Source: CAG-1031 sp964556785 (GTDB lineage Bacteria > Bacteroidota > Bacteroidia > Bacteroidales > Muribaculaceae). Taken from it: a stretch of 16,465 nt of DNA. How positions within the stretch are numbered: position 1 is the stretch's first letter; each line of letters starts with the position of its first letter. The stretch is from positions 1-16,465 of the forward strand of contig CAZKXM010000042.1 of assembly GCA_964556785.1 (NCBI GenBank). Direction: 5' to 3'. The position numbers were made by a program, and so were the translations under genes. The notes under the pieces were generated by a model, which was not told where the DNA came from, made no database searches, and saw only the letters and a program-made list of their open reading frames with translations. Of this stretch, positions 7,393 through 14,207 are shown piece by piece.

Positions 7393-8206
7393 AATCCTTG
7401 CGGTGGCACTCTTTGCCGCATTCACAGTGTCGTGCAGCAACTCAGGCGATTCTGAAAAAGCCGGACAGATGTTCAGTTCGGCCACCGAGGCATACGAATC
7501 GGGACGCCCTGAAGCAACAATAGCGTTGCTCGACTCGATCGACAAGAAATTTCCCGGCGAGGTTGACCTTCGGCGTAAAGGAATGCACCTGCGGGCAAAA
7601 GCACAGGAACGCCTAACCGTGACCGAACTCGAGCACACCGATTCGCTCCTCGCAACCCTGCAGCTTGAAAATCAGCAGCTCGCCGGGAATCTGAAGAAGG
7701 TTGACAACCCCATCGAACCCTATTATGTTGCAGCAGGGTTCACACCGGCGCCCACAGGCATTGAAGCACGCATGTCGCCCGACGGGGTGGTGTATCTCGT
7801 CTCATCTCTTTCAGGTCACGCTGTGAAGCATTGTCAAGTCAGTGCATCAAACGGGTCTGGCTCAGCCTCGACAGCCCGCGTGAGCCCCGACGGAGAGCGC
7901 TGCGAATGGTCAGGAAAAGAAGAAACGGTGCATTTTATCGGAGCTGAATGCGACTCGCTCATTCGCTTCATCACTCTGTCGGAAACTCCGGTAACAGTGA
8001 CATGGAGCGGCAAAGGCACTTACTCCAGACCATTGACCGTAGGCGAGAAGACTGCAATCGGCAACGTTGGTCGGTATGCTGCCACCGTGACGGCGATAAA
8101 GGTTGCATCACTTGAACACGAACGCCTTGAAAAGAAGCTCGAAACCGTGCGATCGCAAATTGCCCGTACATATAACGAGGAAGAAACTTCACAGAGCGGG
8201 AAATAA
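7373..8206 (+). CDS. Putative lipoprotein with coiled-coil segments, unrecognised
   Basis: I do not recognise this 277-residue protein. It opens with a short hydrophobic signal (residues 7-20) followed by Cys21 in TVSCSNSGD, which fits a lipoprotein signal with a weak lipobox; the next residues are not strongly acidic, so a periplasmic location is as likely as the surface. Residues about 28-60 resemble a tetratricopeptide-like helical pair (YESGRPEATIALLDSI). Residues about 75-105 and 240-265 look like coiled coils (ELEHTDSLLATLQLENQQL and LEHERLEKKLETVRSQ), bracketing a central beta-rich part. The ATG overlaps the last 20 bases of the RSH gene in another frame, implying coupled translation. 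A structural envelope role is possible but unproven. Confidence 0.75.
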   Translation: MCNVQTKILAVALFAAFTVSCSNSGDSEKAGQMFSSATEAYESGRPEATIALLDSIDKKFPGEVDLRRKGMHLRAKAQERLTVTELEHTDSLLATLQLENQQLAGNLKKVDNPIEPYYVAAGFTPAPTGIEARMSPDGVVYLVSSLSGHAVKHCQVSASNGSGSASTARVSPDGERCEWSGKEETVHFIGAECDSLIRFITLSETPVTVTWSGKGTYSRPLTVGEKTAIGNVGRYAATVTAIKVASLEHERLEKKLETVRSQIARTYNEEETSQSGK

Positions 8207-8243
8207 ACCTGTGGGCAAACCGAGTCATTTCACAGAAATTTTG

Positions 8244-8251
8244 TAATTTTG
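8244..8251 (+). promoter_or_regulatory. -7 element for the Fur-family gene, implying an almost leaderless transcript
   Basis: TAATTTTG is a perfect TAnnTTTG element ending only five bases before the ATG at 8257. With the usual spacing of about seven bases to the start of transcription, the mRNA would begin at or very near the start codon. No clear -33 TTTG is present at the expected distance, which may mean an activator helps or the promoter is weak. Confidence 0.5.
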
Positions 8252-8256
8252 TTGCG

Positions 8257-8739
8257 ATGACCGCCGACGACAAAAATACCGTGGCCGCCCGCGCAGCATT
8301 GGTGCAGCATCTCACCCGACGCCGCCTGCGCAAGACCCCCGAGCGCTTCGCGATTCTTGACCGCGTAATGGACCTCAACCGCCATTTCGTGGCCGACGAT
8401 CTGTTTGCCCGCATGGAGGAAGAGGGCTATCACGTGAGCCGAACAACGGTCTACAACACCCTCGAATTGCTCGTGAGCGCAGGCCTGCTGCGTCGACACA
8501 ATTTCGGTAGCACCCGTGCGCAGTATGAGCTCACATCGGGGCTCGGCAGCAACCATCATCATCTTGTGTGCACCAAATGCGGGAAAATAAAGGAGGTAAA
8601 GGACTCGCAGCTGCAGAACATGCTCAATAACCGCAGTTACCCTGCATTTCATCCCGAATGGCATGATCTGATTGTTTACGGCATCTGCTCGACGTGTATG
8701 CGCAGGGCTCGGCGAACACGCCAGCAATCCGACTCCTGA
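8257..8739 (+). CDS. Fur-family metal-dependent transcriptional regulator
   Basis: The 160-residue protein fits the Fur/PerR/Zur family in length and order: a winged-helix DNA-binding domain (about 15-90, with recognition-helix pattern SRTTVYNTLELLV at 61-73) and a C-terminal metal-binding dimerisation domain. The structural zinc site is two CxxC pairs, C105/C108 and C144/C147. Likely regulatory-metal ligands are His43, Glu91, His100-102 and His136. The motif set does not settle whether it senses iron, peroxide or zinc; His43 and the HxH pair sit where PerR ligands sit, but Fur and Zur share them. It has its own -7 element and lies 50 bases after the lipoprotein gene and 55 bases before purA. 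The C-terminal tail is Arg-rich (RRARRTRQQ). Confidence 0.9.
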   Translation: MTADDKNTVAARAALVQHLTRRRLRKTPERFAILDRVMDLNRHFVADDLFARMEEEGYHVSRTTVYNTLELLVSAGLLRRHNFGSTRAQYELTSGLGSNHHHLVCTKCGKIKEVKDSQLQNMLNNRSYPAFHPEWHDLIVYGICSTCMRRARRTRQQSDS

Positions 8740-8794
8740 CCCGTGAGATAACCAATTCCGAATATTCATCACAAAAGAATCAAGAGATCTATAA

Positions 8795-10075
8795 ATGAAA
8801 GTTGACGTTTTGCTTGGCCTCCAGTGGGGCGACGAAGGGAAAGGCAAGGTTGTGGATGTTCTGACACCGCGCTACGACGTCGTCGCACGTTTTCAGGGAG
8901 GACCGAACGCCGGTCACACCCTTGAGTTCGATAACAAAAAATATGTGCTCCGCTCCATCCCCTCGGGGATTTTCCAAAGCGGCCAGATCAATATAATCGG
9001 TAATGGTGTGGTTCTCGATCCGGTGCTTTTCCGTGAAGAAGCCGAAGCTCTCGAAAAGAGCGGAATCGATTTGCGGAAAGTGCTTAAGATTTCGCGGAAG
9101 GCCCACCTGATTCTTCCCACCCACCGCCTGCTCGACGCTGCTTTTGAAGCTGCGAAAGGAAAGGCGAAGATCGGCACGACAGGTAAGGGCATCGGCCCAA
9201 CATACACCGACAAGGTGAAACGGACCGGCTTGCGCGTTGGCGATACTGACCATCGTTTCAATGAAAAGTATGCCGAAGCGCGCAATCGCCATCTGGAGCG
9301 CCTGGCAACCCTCAATGCCGCTCCTGATGAGGCTGCGTTTGCCGAAGCCGAAAAGAAATGGATGGACGCAATTGATTATCTGCGCACCTACGATCTTATC
9401 GACAGCGAGCATTATGTCAACAATCTGATAAACGAGGGCAAGAGTGTGCTCTGTGAAGGTGCTCAGGGCACAATGCTCGATGTTGACTTCGGTTCTTATC
9501 CGTTTGTCACATCAAGCAACACCATCTGCGCCGGCGCATGCACTGGTCTCGGGGTTGCCCCGTCGCGCATCGGCGAAGTGTTCGGCATTTTCAAAGCCTA
9601 CTGCACCCGCGTTGGCAGCGGCCCCTTCCCCACCGAGCTGTTCGACGAAACAGGAAAACTGATCCGCGACCTCGGCCACGAATATGGTGCCGTGACAGGG
9701 CGCGAACGTCGCTGCGGCTGGATTGACCTTGTTGCACTGCGTTATGCCATTATGATTAACGGAGTAACACAGCTCATAATGATGAAAAGCGATGTTCTTG
9801 ACGGGTTTGACACCATCAAGGCATGCACCGCCTACGAGGTCAACGGCGAGATCACACGCGATTTCCCCTTCAATCTCGACGATGTTGAGGTGAAACCCGT
9901 TTACACAGAGCTCCCAGGCTGGAAAACCGACATGACGGCAATGAGAAGCGAAGAAGAATTCCCTGCAGAGTTCAAGGCCTACATCGAATTCCTTGAACGC
10001 GAACTCGGTACTCCCATCACAATCGTGTCGATCGGGCCCGACCGCAAGCAAACAATTCTCAGAAACAAAGCATAA
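8795..10075 (+). CDS. purA: Adenylosuccinate synthetase
   Basis: PurA condenses IMP and aspartate with GTP hydrolysis to form adenylosuccinate, the first committed step from IMP to AMP, in the cytosol as a homodimer. At 426 residues it has the normal length. The phosphate loop QWGDEGKGK is at residues 10-18 with catalytic Asp13, and NAGHT at 38-42 supplies catalytic His41. Further family blocks include GTTGKGIGPTYTDK, LCEGAQGTMLDVDFGSYPFVTSSNT and the C-terminal ITIVSIGPDR. The ATG at 8795 gives the canonical N-terminus. No promoter was found in the 55-base gap after the Fur-family gene, so it may be read from the fur promoter. It precedes the DUF1015 gene by 46 bases. Placement beside a GTP-consuming stringent-response enzyme is suggestive, since (p)ppGpp is known to inhibit PurA in other bacteria. 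Confidence 0.98.
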   Translation: MKVDVLLGLQWGDEGKGKVVDVLTPRYDVVARFQGGPNAGHTLEFDNKKYVLRSIPSGIFQSGQINIIGNGVVLDPVLFREEAEALEKSGIDLRKVLKISRKAHLILPTHRLLDAAFEAAKGKAKIGTTGKGIGPTYTDKVKRTGLRVGDTDHRFNEKYAEARNRHLERLATLNAAPDEAAFAEAEKKWMDAIDYLRTYDLIDSEHYVNNLINEGKSVLCEGAQGTMLDVDFGSYPFVTSSNTICAGACTGLGVAPSRIGEVFGIFKAYCTRVGSGPFPTELFDETGKLIRDLGHEYGAVTGRERRCGWIDLVALRYAIMINGVTQLIMMKSDVLDGFDTIKACTAYEVNGEITRDFPFNLDDVEVKPVYTELPGWKTDMTAMRSEEEFPAEFKAYIEFLERELGTPITIVSIGPDRKQTILRNKA

Positions 10076-10121
10076 ACATAATCACTCATAAACTTACCTT
10101 AAAACCTAAAATCAAAGAGAA

Positions 10122-11369
10122 ATGGCAAAAGTAAGACCCTTCAAGGGCGTTCGTCCCCCCCGCGAAATGGTGACCGACGTAACATCACGTCCTTATGACG
10201 TGCTCAACTCAGCTGAAGCACGCGAAGAAGCGGCCGGCAATCCCCGCTCGCTCTATCATATCATCAAGCCTGAGATCGACTTCCCCGAAGGAACCGACGA
10301 GCACGATCCCCGCGTCTATGACAAGGCTGTGGAGAATTTCCGCGCTTTCCAGGACAACGGATGGCTCGTTCAGGACGAAAAGCCTCACTATTATATCTAT
10401 GCCCAGACCATGGATGGCCGCACTCAGTACGGTATCGTTGTAGCTGCCAATGTTGACGACTACATGGAGGGCCGCATCAAAAAGCATGAGCTCACTCGTC
10501 GCGACAAAGAAGAAGACCGCATGAAGCACGTTCGCGTGAACAACGCTAACATCGAGCCCGTTTTCTTCGCGTTCCCCGACAATCCCGCTCTTGAAAAGGT
10601 GATCAACGACGTAACTGCCGGTGAGCCCGAATATAACTTCACATCAGCCGAGGGTTTCGGCCACACCTTCTGGGTTATCGACGATCCCAAGACCATCGAA
10701 ACCGTTACTGAGGAGTTTGAGAAGATCCCCCACCTCTACATTGCCGACGGTCACCACCGTTCTGCTGCTGCAGCTCTCGTAGGCCATGAGAAAGCCACTC
10801 AGAATCCCAATCACAAGGGCGATGAGGAATATAACTTCTTCCTCGCAGTGGCATTCCCCGCTTCACACCTGCGCATTATCGACTATAACCGTGTTGTGAA
10901 AGATCTCAACGGTCTCACTCCCGAGCAGTTCCTTGACAAGCTCCGCGAATCGTTCATCGTTGAAGACAAAGGCACAGAGGAGTATCGTCCGAACGCGCTC
11001 CACAACTTCTCGCTCTATCTCGGCGGCCGCTGGTACTCTCTGACAGCCAAGGAAGGAACATACAACGACGCTGATCCTATCGGAGTGCTCGACGTAACCG
11101 TTTCTTCCGACCTGATTCTCCGCGACATTCTCGGCATCACCGACCTGCGTAGCGACAAGCGCATTGACTTCGTTGGCGGTATCCGCGGTCTTGGCGAACT
11201 CAAGCGTCGTGTCGACTCAGGCGAAATGGCAATGGCCCTCGCCCTCTACCCCGTCAGCATGAAGCAGCTCATGGATATTGCTGACAGCGGTAACATCATG
11301 CCTCCCAAAACCACATGGTTCGAGCCTAAACTCCGCTCTGGCCTTGTGATCCACAAACTTGATGACTGA
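10122..11369 (+). CDS. DUF1015-family protein
   Basis: The 415-residue cytosolic protein matches DUF1015, recognised from the N-terminus (KVRPFKGVRPP), SRPYDVLN, HELTRRDKEEDRMKH and the signature YIADGHHRSAAA with Asp209-Gly-His-His-Arg213. The DGHHR motif recalls ParB/Srx-type nucleotide-binding proteins including free serine kinases, so a small-molecule kinase or nucleotidase activity is possible, but this is inference. In many bacteria DUF1015 sits beside serine biosynthesis genes (serA, serC); here it follows purA and neither ser gene is nearby. The gene reads like a strongly expressed one, with regular codon use (CGC, CTC, ATC, GAC). Its final codons overlap the start of the next gene in the string ATGACTGA. 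Confidence 0.88.
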   Translation: MAKVRPFKGVRPPREMVTDVTSRPYDVLNSAEAREEAAGNPRSLYHIIKPEIDFPEGTDEHDPRVYDKAVENFRAFQDNGWLVQDEKPHYYIYAQTMDGRTQYGIVVAANVDDYMEGRIKKHELTRRDKEEDRMKHVRVNNANIEPVFFAFPDNPALEKVINDVTAGEPEYNFTSAEGFGHTFWVIDDPKTIETVTEEFEKIPHLYIADGHHRSAAAALVGHEKATQNPNHKGDEEYNFFLAVAFPASHLRIIDYNRVVKDLNGLTPEQFLDKLRESFIVEDKGTEEYRPNALHNFSLYLGGRWYSLTAKEGTYNDADPIGVLDVTVSSDLILRDILGITDLRSDKRIDFVGGIRGLGELKRRVDSGEMAMALALYPVSMKQLMDIADSGNIMPPKTTWFEPKLRSGLVIHKLDD

Positions 11370-11835
11370 TATCGTTCCGTTCACCACTAAAACATTTTCC
11401 ACATCCCCGTCAACCTATCTCAGATGTCTGGCGGGGATGTGGTTTAAGCGCTATGGCCTTTGGCCAATGCTGGCAGTTCTGACCTGCATAGCACTCGGAA
11501 TTTTGGTTGACATCCGCTGGATAATCGTAACGATGATGATGGTGTTTATCCTTATTCCGATGCTGATGGGCTTCCTCTATTTCTACTATATGCTCACTCC
11601 TGAAGCTCAGCGGGCAATCCTGCCGATGAGTATTGACGTGCATTCCGACGGTTCACTGACCATAACATACGCACCTCTGCCCGACTCTGACAAACCTCCA
11701 CGCGCTCCCGAGGAGCTACCACCGCGAACCGTGAAGCGTGTGGTTCAGTGGAAGAACTTCAAAGCTCTGGCGATTGAAAGCCGCTACCTGAGCTTTATTC
11801 TCGTTCCGCAATCAGCTGTATTAAAAGGAGAATGA
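11362..11835 (+). CDS. Small two-helix membrane protein, weakly YcxB-like
   Basis: The 157-residue product has two hydrophobic helices (about residues 32-52 and 54-78), then a soluble tail. The tail has a pattern of a Trp-centred strand and a final ILVP segment (VVQWKNFKALAIESRYLSFILVP) reminiscent of YcxB-type domains, but it stops where YcxB proteins usually continue, so it may be slightly truncated. The start is ATG 11362, overlapping the DUF1015 stop by eight bases (ATGACTGA), which implies translational coupling; a TTG one codon earlier is an alternative. Function is unknown. The following region is more AT-rich and carries an accessory module, so the end of this gene may mark an insertion boundary (inference). 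Confidence 0.65.
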   Translation: MTDIVPFTTKTFSTSPSTYLRCLAGMWFKRYGLWPMLAVLTCIALGILVDIRWIIVTMMMVFILIPMLMGFLYFYYMLTPEAQRAILPMSIDVHSDGSLTITYAPLPDSDKPPRAPEELPPRTVKRVVQWKNFKALAIESRYLSFILVPQSAVLKGE

Positions 11836-11874
11836 CAACCCAAAACTTTTACTACAATCTTCAGTAATAGGTTG

Positions 11875-12014
11875 TTACAATCGACAAAAAGTCATTTCCT
11901 CCCACCATTCGAAGACACTCCCGTCTTCAAGGTTATCTTCCAGACGCTCAAGCACCAGTGTTCTTTCTGTGAGAGATTTAACGGTCGTCTAAATTGAAAA
12001 TCGAAGGTCTTCAT
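11875..12014 (-). pseudogene. Probable frameshifted small gene, minus strand
   Basis: Reading leftward from an ATG at 12014 gives MKTFDFQF, after which that frame gives unconvincing sequence. Starting at 11988 in another frame the translation becomes protein-like: TTVKSLTERTLVLERLEDNL followed by an acidic, Trp-rich end (EDGSVFEWWEEM), ending at a TAA at 11875-11877. Adding one base near 11989-11990 would join the two into a protein of about 46 residues with helical, charged character. The second frame has no normal start codon of its own, only a TAG immediately before it. I do not recognise the family. It could be a true pseudogene, a sequencing or assembly indel, or chance. Confidence 0.35.
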
Positions 12015-12022
12015 ACAACCTT

Positions 12023-12053
12023 ATTGCTCATTGATATAATTTCGCTATATTTG
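12023..12053 (+). promoter_or_regulatory. Promoter for the zeta-toxin-like operon
   Basis: ATTG (12023-12026), a 19-base spacer and TATATTTG (12046-12053) match the Bacteroidetes -33/-7 pattern, with one mismatch in the -33 element. The ATG follows the -7 element by only eight bases, so the transcript should be nearly leaderless. Confidence 0.6.
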
Positions 12054-12061
12054 CTTGTTGT

Positions 12062-12634
12062 ATGTCAAAGCCTATTCTATATATAATAGCAGGTTGCAAT
12101 GGGGCCGGAAAGACCTCTGCATCTTATTCCGTTATGCCTGAGCTTTTGGGGTGCAAGGAGTTTGTCAACGCTGATGAGATCGCCAAGGGACTTGCTCCCT
12201 TCAATCCCGAATCGGTAGCTGTTGAGGCTGGAAAAATGATGCTTAATCGCATAAACTTATTTCTAAATCGACGAAAAACGTTTGCCATCGAAACTACTTT
12301 GGCAACACGAAGCTACACAAAATTAGTGGAAAGGGCCCAAGCTGTTGGTTATACGGTTGTTCTTCTCTTCTTTTGGCTACCCTCACCGGAAATGGCAATT
12401 GAACGTGTTGCCAAAAGAGTTAGAGAAGGCGGCCACAATATTCCCACCAAAACTATCATTCGCCGCTATTGGTTAGGCTTACAAAACTTCTTCAATCTGT
12501 TCGCTCCTATTGTGGACAATTGGTTGTTTTATCAAAATGTTGATAATCCGATTCTTTTAGCAAGTGACAATAAGCTTGCTGCAAGCGAAACTTTCACACA
12601 AATCATGGAATCATGTCTGAACAAGAAAAAATAG
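12062..12634 (+). CDS. Zeta-toxin-like P-loop kinase
   Basis: The 190-residue protein has the zeta-toxin/PezT-like kinase layout. The Walker A loop GCNGAGKT is at residues 11-18 with Lys17. NADEI at 37-41 supplies Asp39, where zeta toxins have their catalytic base, and FAIETTLATRSY supplies Glu77. A lid-like basic stretch (RVAKRVREGGHNIP, Arg115-Pro128) and Arg134-Arg135 follow. Classical zeta toxins phosphorylate UDP-N-acetylglucosamine and block cell-wall synthesis, but many chromosomal relatives have untested substrates, so toxicity here is inference. There is no epsilon- or PezA-like antitoxin gene upstream; instead a 65-residue protein is encoded downstream with a 22-base overlap. The gene is clearly more AT-rich than its neighbours, suggesting acquisition by transfer. 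Confidence 0.8.
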   Translation: MSKPILYIIAGCNGAGKTSASYSVMPELLGCKEFVNADEIAKGLAPFNPESVAVEAGKMMLNRINLFLNRRKTFAIETTLATRSYTKLVERAQAVGYTVVLLFFWLPSPEMAIERVAKRVREGGHNIPTKTIIRRYWLGLQNFFNLFAPIVDNWLFYQNVDNPILLASDNKLAASETFTQIMESCLNKKK

Positions 12635-12810
12635 AATTTGCCCAAAAGGTTACTGAAGGACTGCAACAGGGCTTTGAGAATCTGCTCCGTCGTAAGGCGG
12701 CCCTCGATCAGGAGGTTGTGTTTGCAAACGAACATGGTCAACCTATCGTCATACCCGCAAAGGTAGCCCTTGAGAACTATCTAAAGAAGAAAACAAGGAA
12801 TAATCCGTAA
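12613..12810 (+). CDS. Small partner protein of the zeta-toxin-like kinase (candidate antitoxin)
   Basis: This 65-residue protein starts at ATG 12613 inside the last 22 bases of the kinase gene, in a different frame, so translation of the two is probably coupled. The N-terminal half (MSEQEKIEFAQKVTEGLQQG, then FENLLRRKAAL) looks like an amphipathic helix; the second half reads EVVFANEHGQPIVIPAKVAL, a strand-turn-strand with a Gly-centred turn, then a short basic helix ending KKKTRNNP. No DNA-binding fold is obvious. I have seen similar small proteins paired with zeta-like kinases in Bacteroidetes, but I cannot name a family. Size, coupling and pairing make an antitoxin or modulator role plausible; this is inference. 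Confidence 0.7.
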   Translation: MSEQEKIEFAQKVTEGLQQGFENLLRRKAALDQEVVFANEHGQPIVIPAKVALENYLKKKTRNNP

Positions 12811-12870
12811 TCAGATCCTTTTGACGCTACGCAGAACGCGTAATAGGTTCAATAATAATCTGCAATAAAC

Positions 12871-12910
12871 TAAAAGGAGAATGCCCGATGAACTGAGCAT
12901 TCTCCTTTTA
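12871..12910. terminator. Bidirectional intrinsic terminator
   Basis: A perfect 14-bp inverted repeat (12871-12884 and 12897-12910) with a 12-base loop forms a stem flanked by an A run on the left and a T run on the right. It therefore has the shape of an intrinsic terminator in both directions. It separates the plus-strand kinase pair (ending at 12810) from the convergent minus-strand TPR gene (ending at 12930). Confidence 0.85.
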
Positions 12911-12929
12911 ATTGCTAACTGTTGGTCAA

Positions 12930-14165
12930 TCAGTATTTCAGAAGGTCTTCTACGCGCTTAAGGTTAGCGCCGTCGTCCAGACGATAATAGATATTCTTCA
13001 GATACTTCAGAGGCATGGTGTTTTCATTGTCGAGAGCATAAGCCGCTTCGAAATATTTTGCACTCTCCTTTAGCAATGGAATGAGGGTCTCGGCATTATA
13101 CTTGCCATATTCAGCCTGCGAGAGGTTTCCTGCTGCCTCATCGAGAGCATCATATTTTTCAGCAAGGATGCGGCCCATATTCATCTGCACCTGTGCAACG
13201 TTGGGATCGAGCTCAATTGCTTTCGCATAGTTCTTCTCTGCTTCATCCATCTTGCCAAGGCTCTCGTTGAGAATACCGTAAGAGCTGTAATAGAAAGGAT
13301 TGTCAGGATTCTTTGCAATGGCATCTTCGAGCATTGCAGCAGCAGTGTCGAAGTCTTTGTTATCGATATAGCCGTTAACTGCCCACTGGAGGAACTTGGG
13401 ATCGCTGTCACCGAAGCGCTTGAAGCCTTCGTGAGAGAATTTATTCATGTGCTCTGTGTCCTGAGCCTGATAAGCAACGCTGTAGGCATATTCATAGGCC
13501 TGCGGATCATTATTTCCCATAGAGAGGGCCTGATCAAAAGCTTTGAGGGCTTCAGGGAGCATTTCACCCTGCCATGCTGCAAGAGCCTGATTGTAACGAA
13601 GCTGAGCGATTACAGAATCGGGACGCTCCTTCATTCCGCTTTCCTTAATAAAAACCGGATTGGTTGACACAGCGATGCATGCATCCCATGCGCGGTAAGC
13701 TGCAGGGAAGTTCTTTGCCTGCCAGAAACCTACGGCAACCTGATCGAAGTCGTTGACATGACCGGCCATGATACCGGCAATCTTCTTGCTGAAGCGAGGT
13801 TTAACCTGGCCCTTCTCGTTGGGAAGGGAATCAAGAGGAAGCGCCTTGAGGAAGAAGTTGTAGCCATCCATGAGCGCACCGCCAACATCATTGTGATCAA
13901 GCTCGGCACCAAGCTGGGTAGCAACAAGATAGTTATCATAGAGTTTGAATGCAGCCTCGCCAGGAATGAAATATGTTTCGGCATTGGTTGCTGTCTCAGG
14001 GTTTGTGAAAGCCGGAGTGAGAGTCTCAACGGCCGAACGGAACTCTTTGTAGTCTTTCGCGCCACCGAGGGCCTTCTTTGTTTCCTTAACGAGAGTGGTC
14101 TGGGCGGAGACACCGGCCGCAAGAGCCAACAGGCAGAATCCGACAGATGCTAAGCGTTTCATCAT
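12930..14165 (-). CDS. Periplasmic tetratricopeptide-repeat protein
   Basis: The 411-residue protein begins with a signal peptide (residues 1-21, hydrophobic FCLLALAAGVSA, cleavage likely after Ala21), and no lipobox cysteine is present, so it should be soluble in the periplasm. TPR-like helical repeats fill most of the rest, clearest at about 187-217 and 290-322 (YGILNESLGKMDEAEKNYAK and the PN turn at 321-322), with a final helical block to residue 411. TPR domains mediate protein-protein binding; no partner can be named. The start could be either of two consecutive ATGs (14165 or 14162). It lies 42 bases downstream of gyrA on the same strand with no terminator between, so it is likely cotranscribed, and it ends before a strong terminator. 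Confidence 0.85.
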   Translation of the reverse strand: MMKRLASVGFCLLALAAGVSAQTTLVKETKKALGGAKDYKEFRSAVETLTPAFTNPETATNAETYFIPGEAAFKLYDNYLVATQLGAELDHNDVGGALMDGYNFFLKALPLDSLPNEKGQVKPRFSKKIAGIMAGHVNDFDQVAVGFWQAKNFPAAYRAWDACIAVSTNPVFIKESGMKERPDSVIAQLRYNQALAAWQGEMLPEALKAFDQALSMGNNDPQAYEYAYSVAYQAQDTEHMNKFSHEGFKRFGDSDPKFLQWAVNGYIDNKDFDTAAAMLEDAIAKNPDNPFYYSSYGILNESLGKMDEAEKNYAKAIELDPNVAQVQMNMGRILAEKYDALDEAAGNLSQAEYGKYNAETLIPLLKESAKYFEAAYALDNENTMPLKYLKNIYYRLDDGANLKRVEDLLKY

Positions 14166-14207
14166 AATTATTAAGGTATGAGTGAATTATTTTGATTTTG
14201 TTAAATA

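Larger units (their letters stand above)
11836..12061. other. AT-rich spacer before the zeta-toxin-like gene
   Basis: This spacer holds the probable frameshifted minus-strand small gene, a 6-bp perfect hairpin (GAAGAC at 11911-11916, GTCTTC at 11923-11928, loop of six) without a T tail, and the promoter of the next gene at its right end. No convincing terminator for the upstream plus-strand genes was found. The composition is visibly lower in GC than the flanking housekeeping genes. Confidence 0.5.

Noticed and set aside
8230..8847. Minus-strand open frame covering the Fur-family gene
   Set aside because: It spans a well-supported regulator gene and both flanking gaps; its His/Cys-rich look comes from reverse complement of GC-rich codons.
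9512..10051. Minus-strand open frame opposite purA
   Set aside because: It is a shadow of a highly conserved enzyme gene.
11911..11928. Hairpin as a terminator for the DUF1015 operon
   Set aside because: The stem is only six base pairs and no T run follows on either strand.
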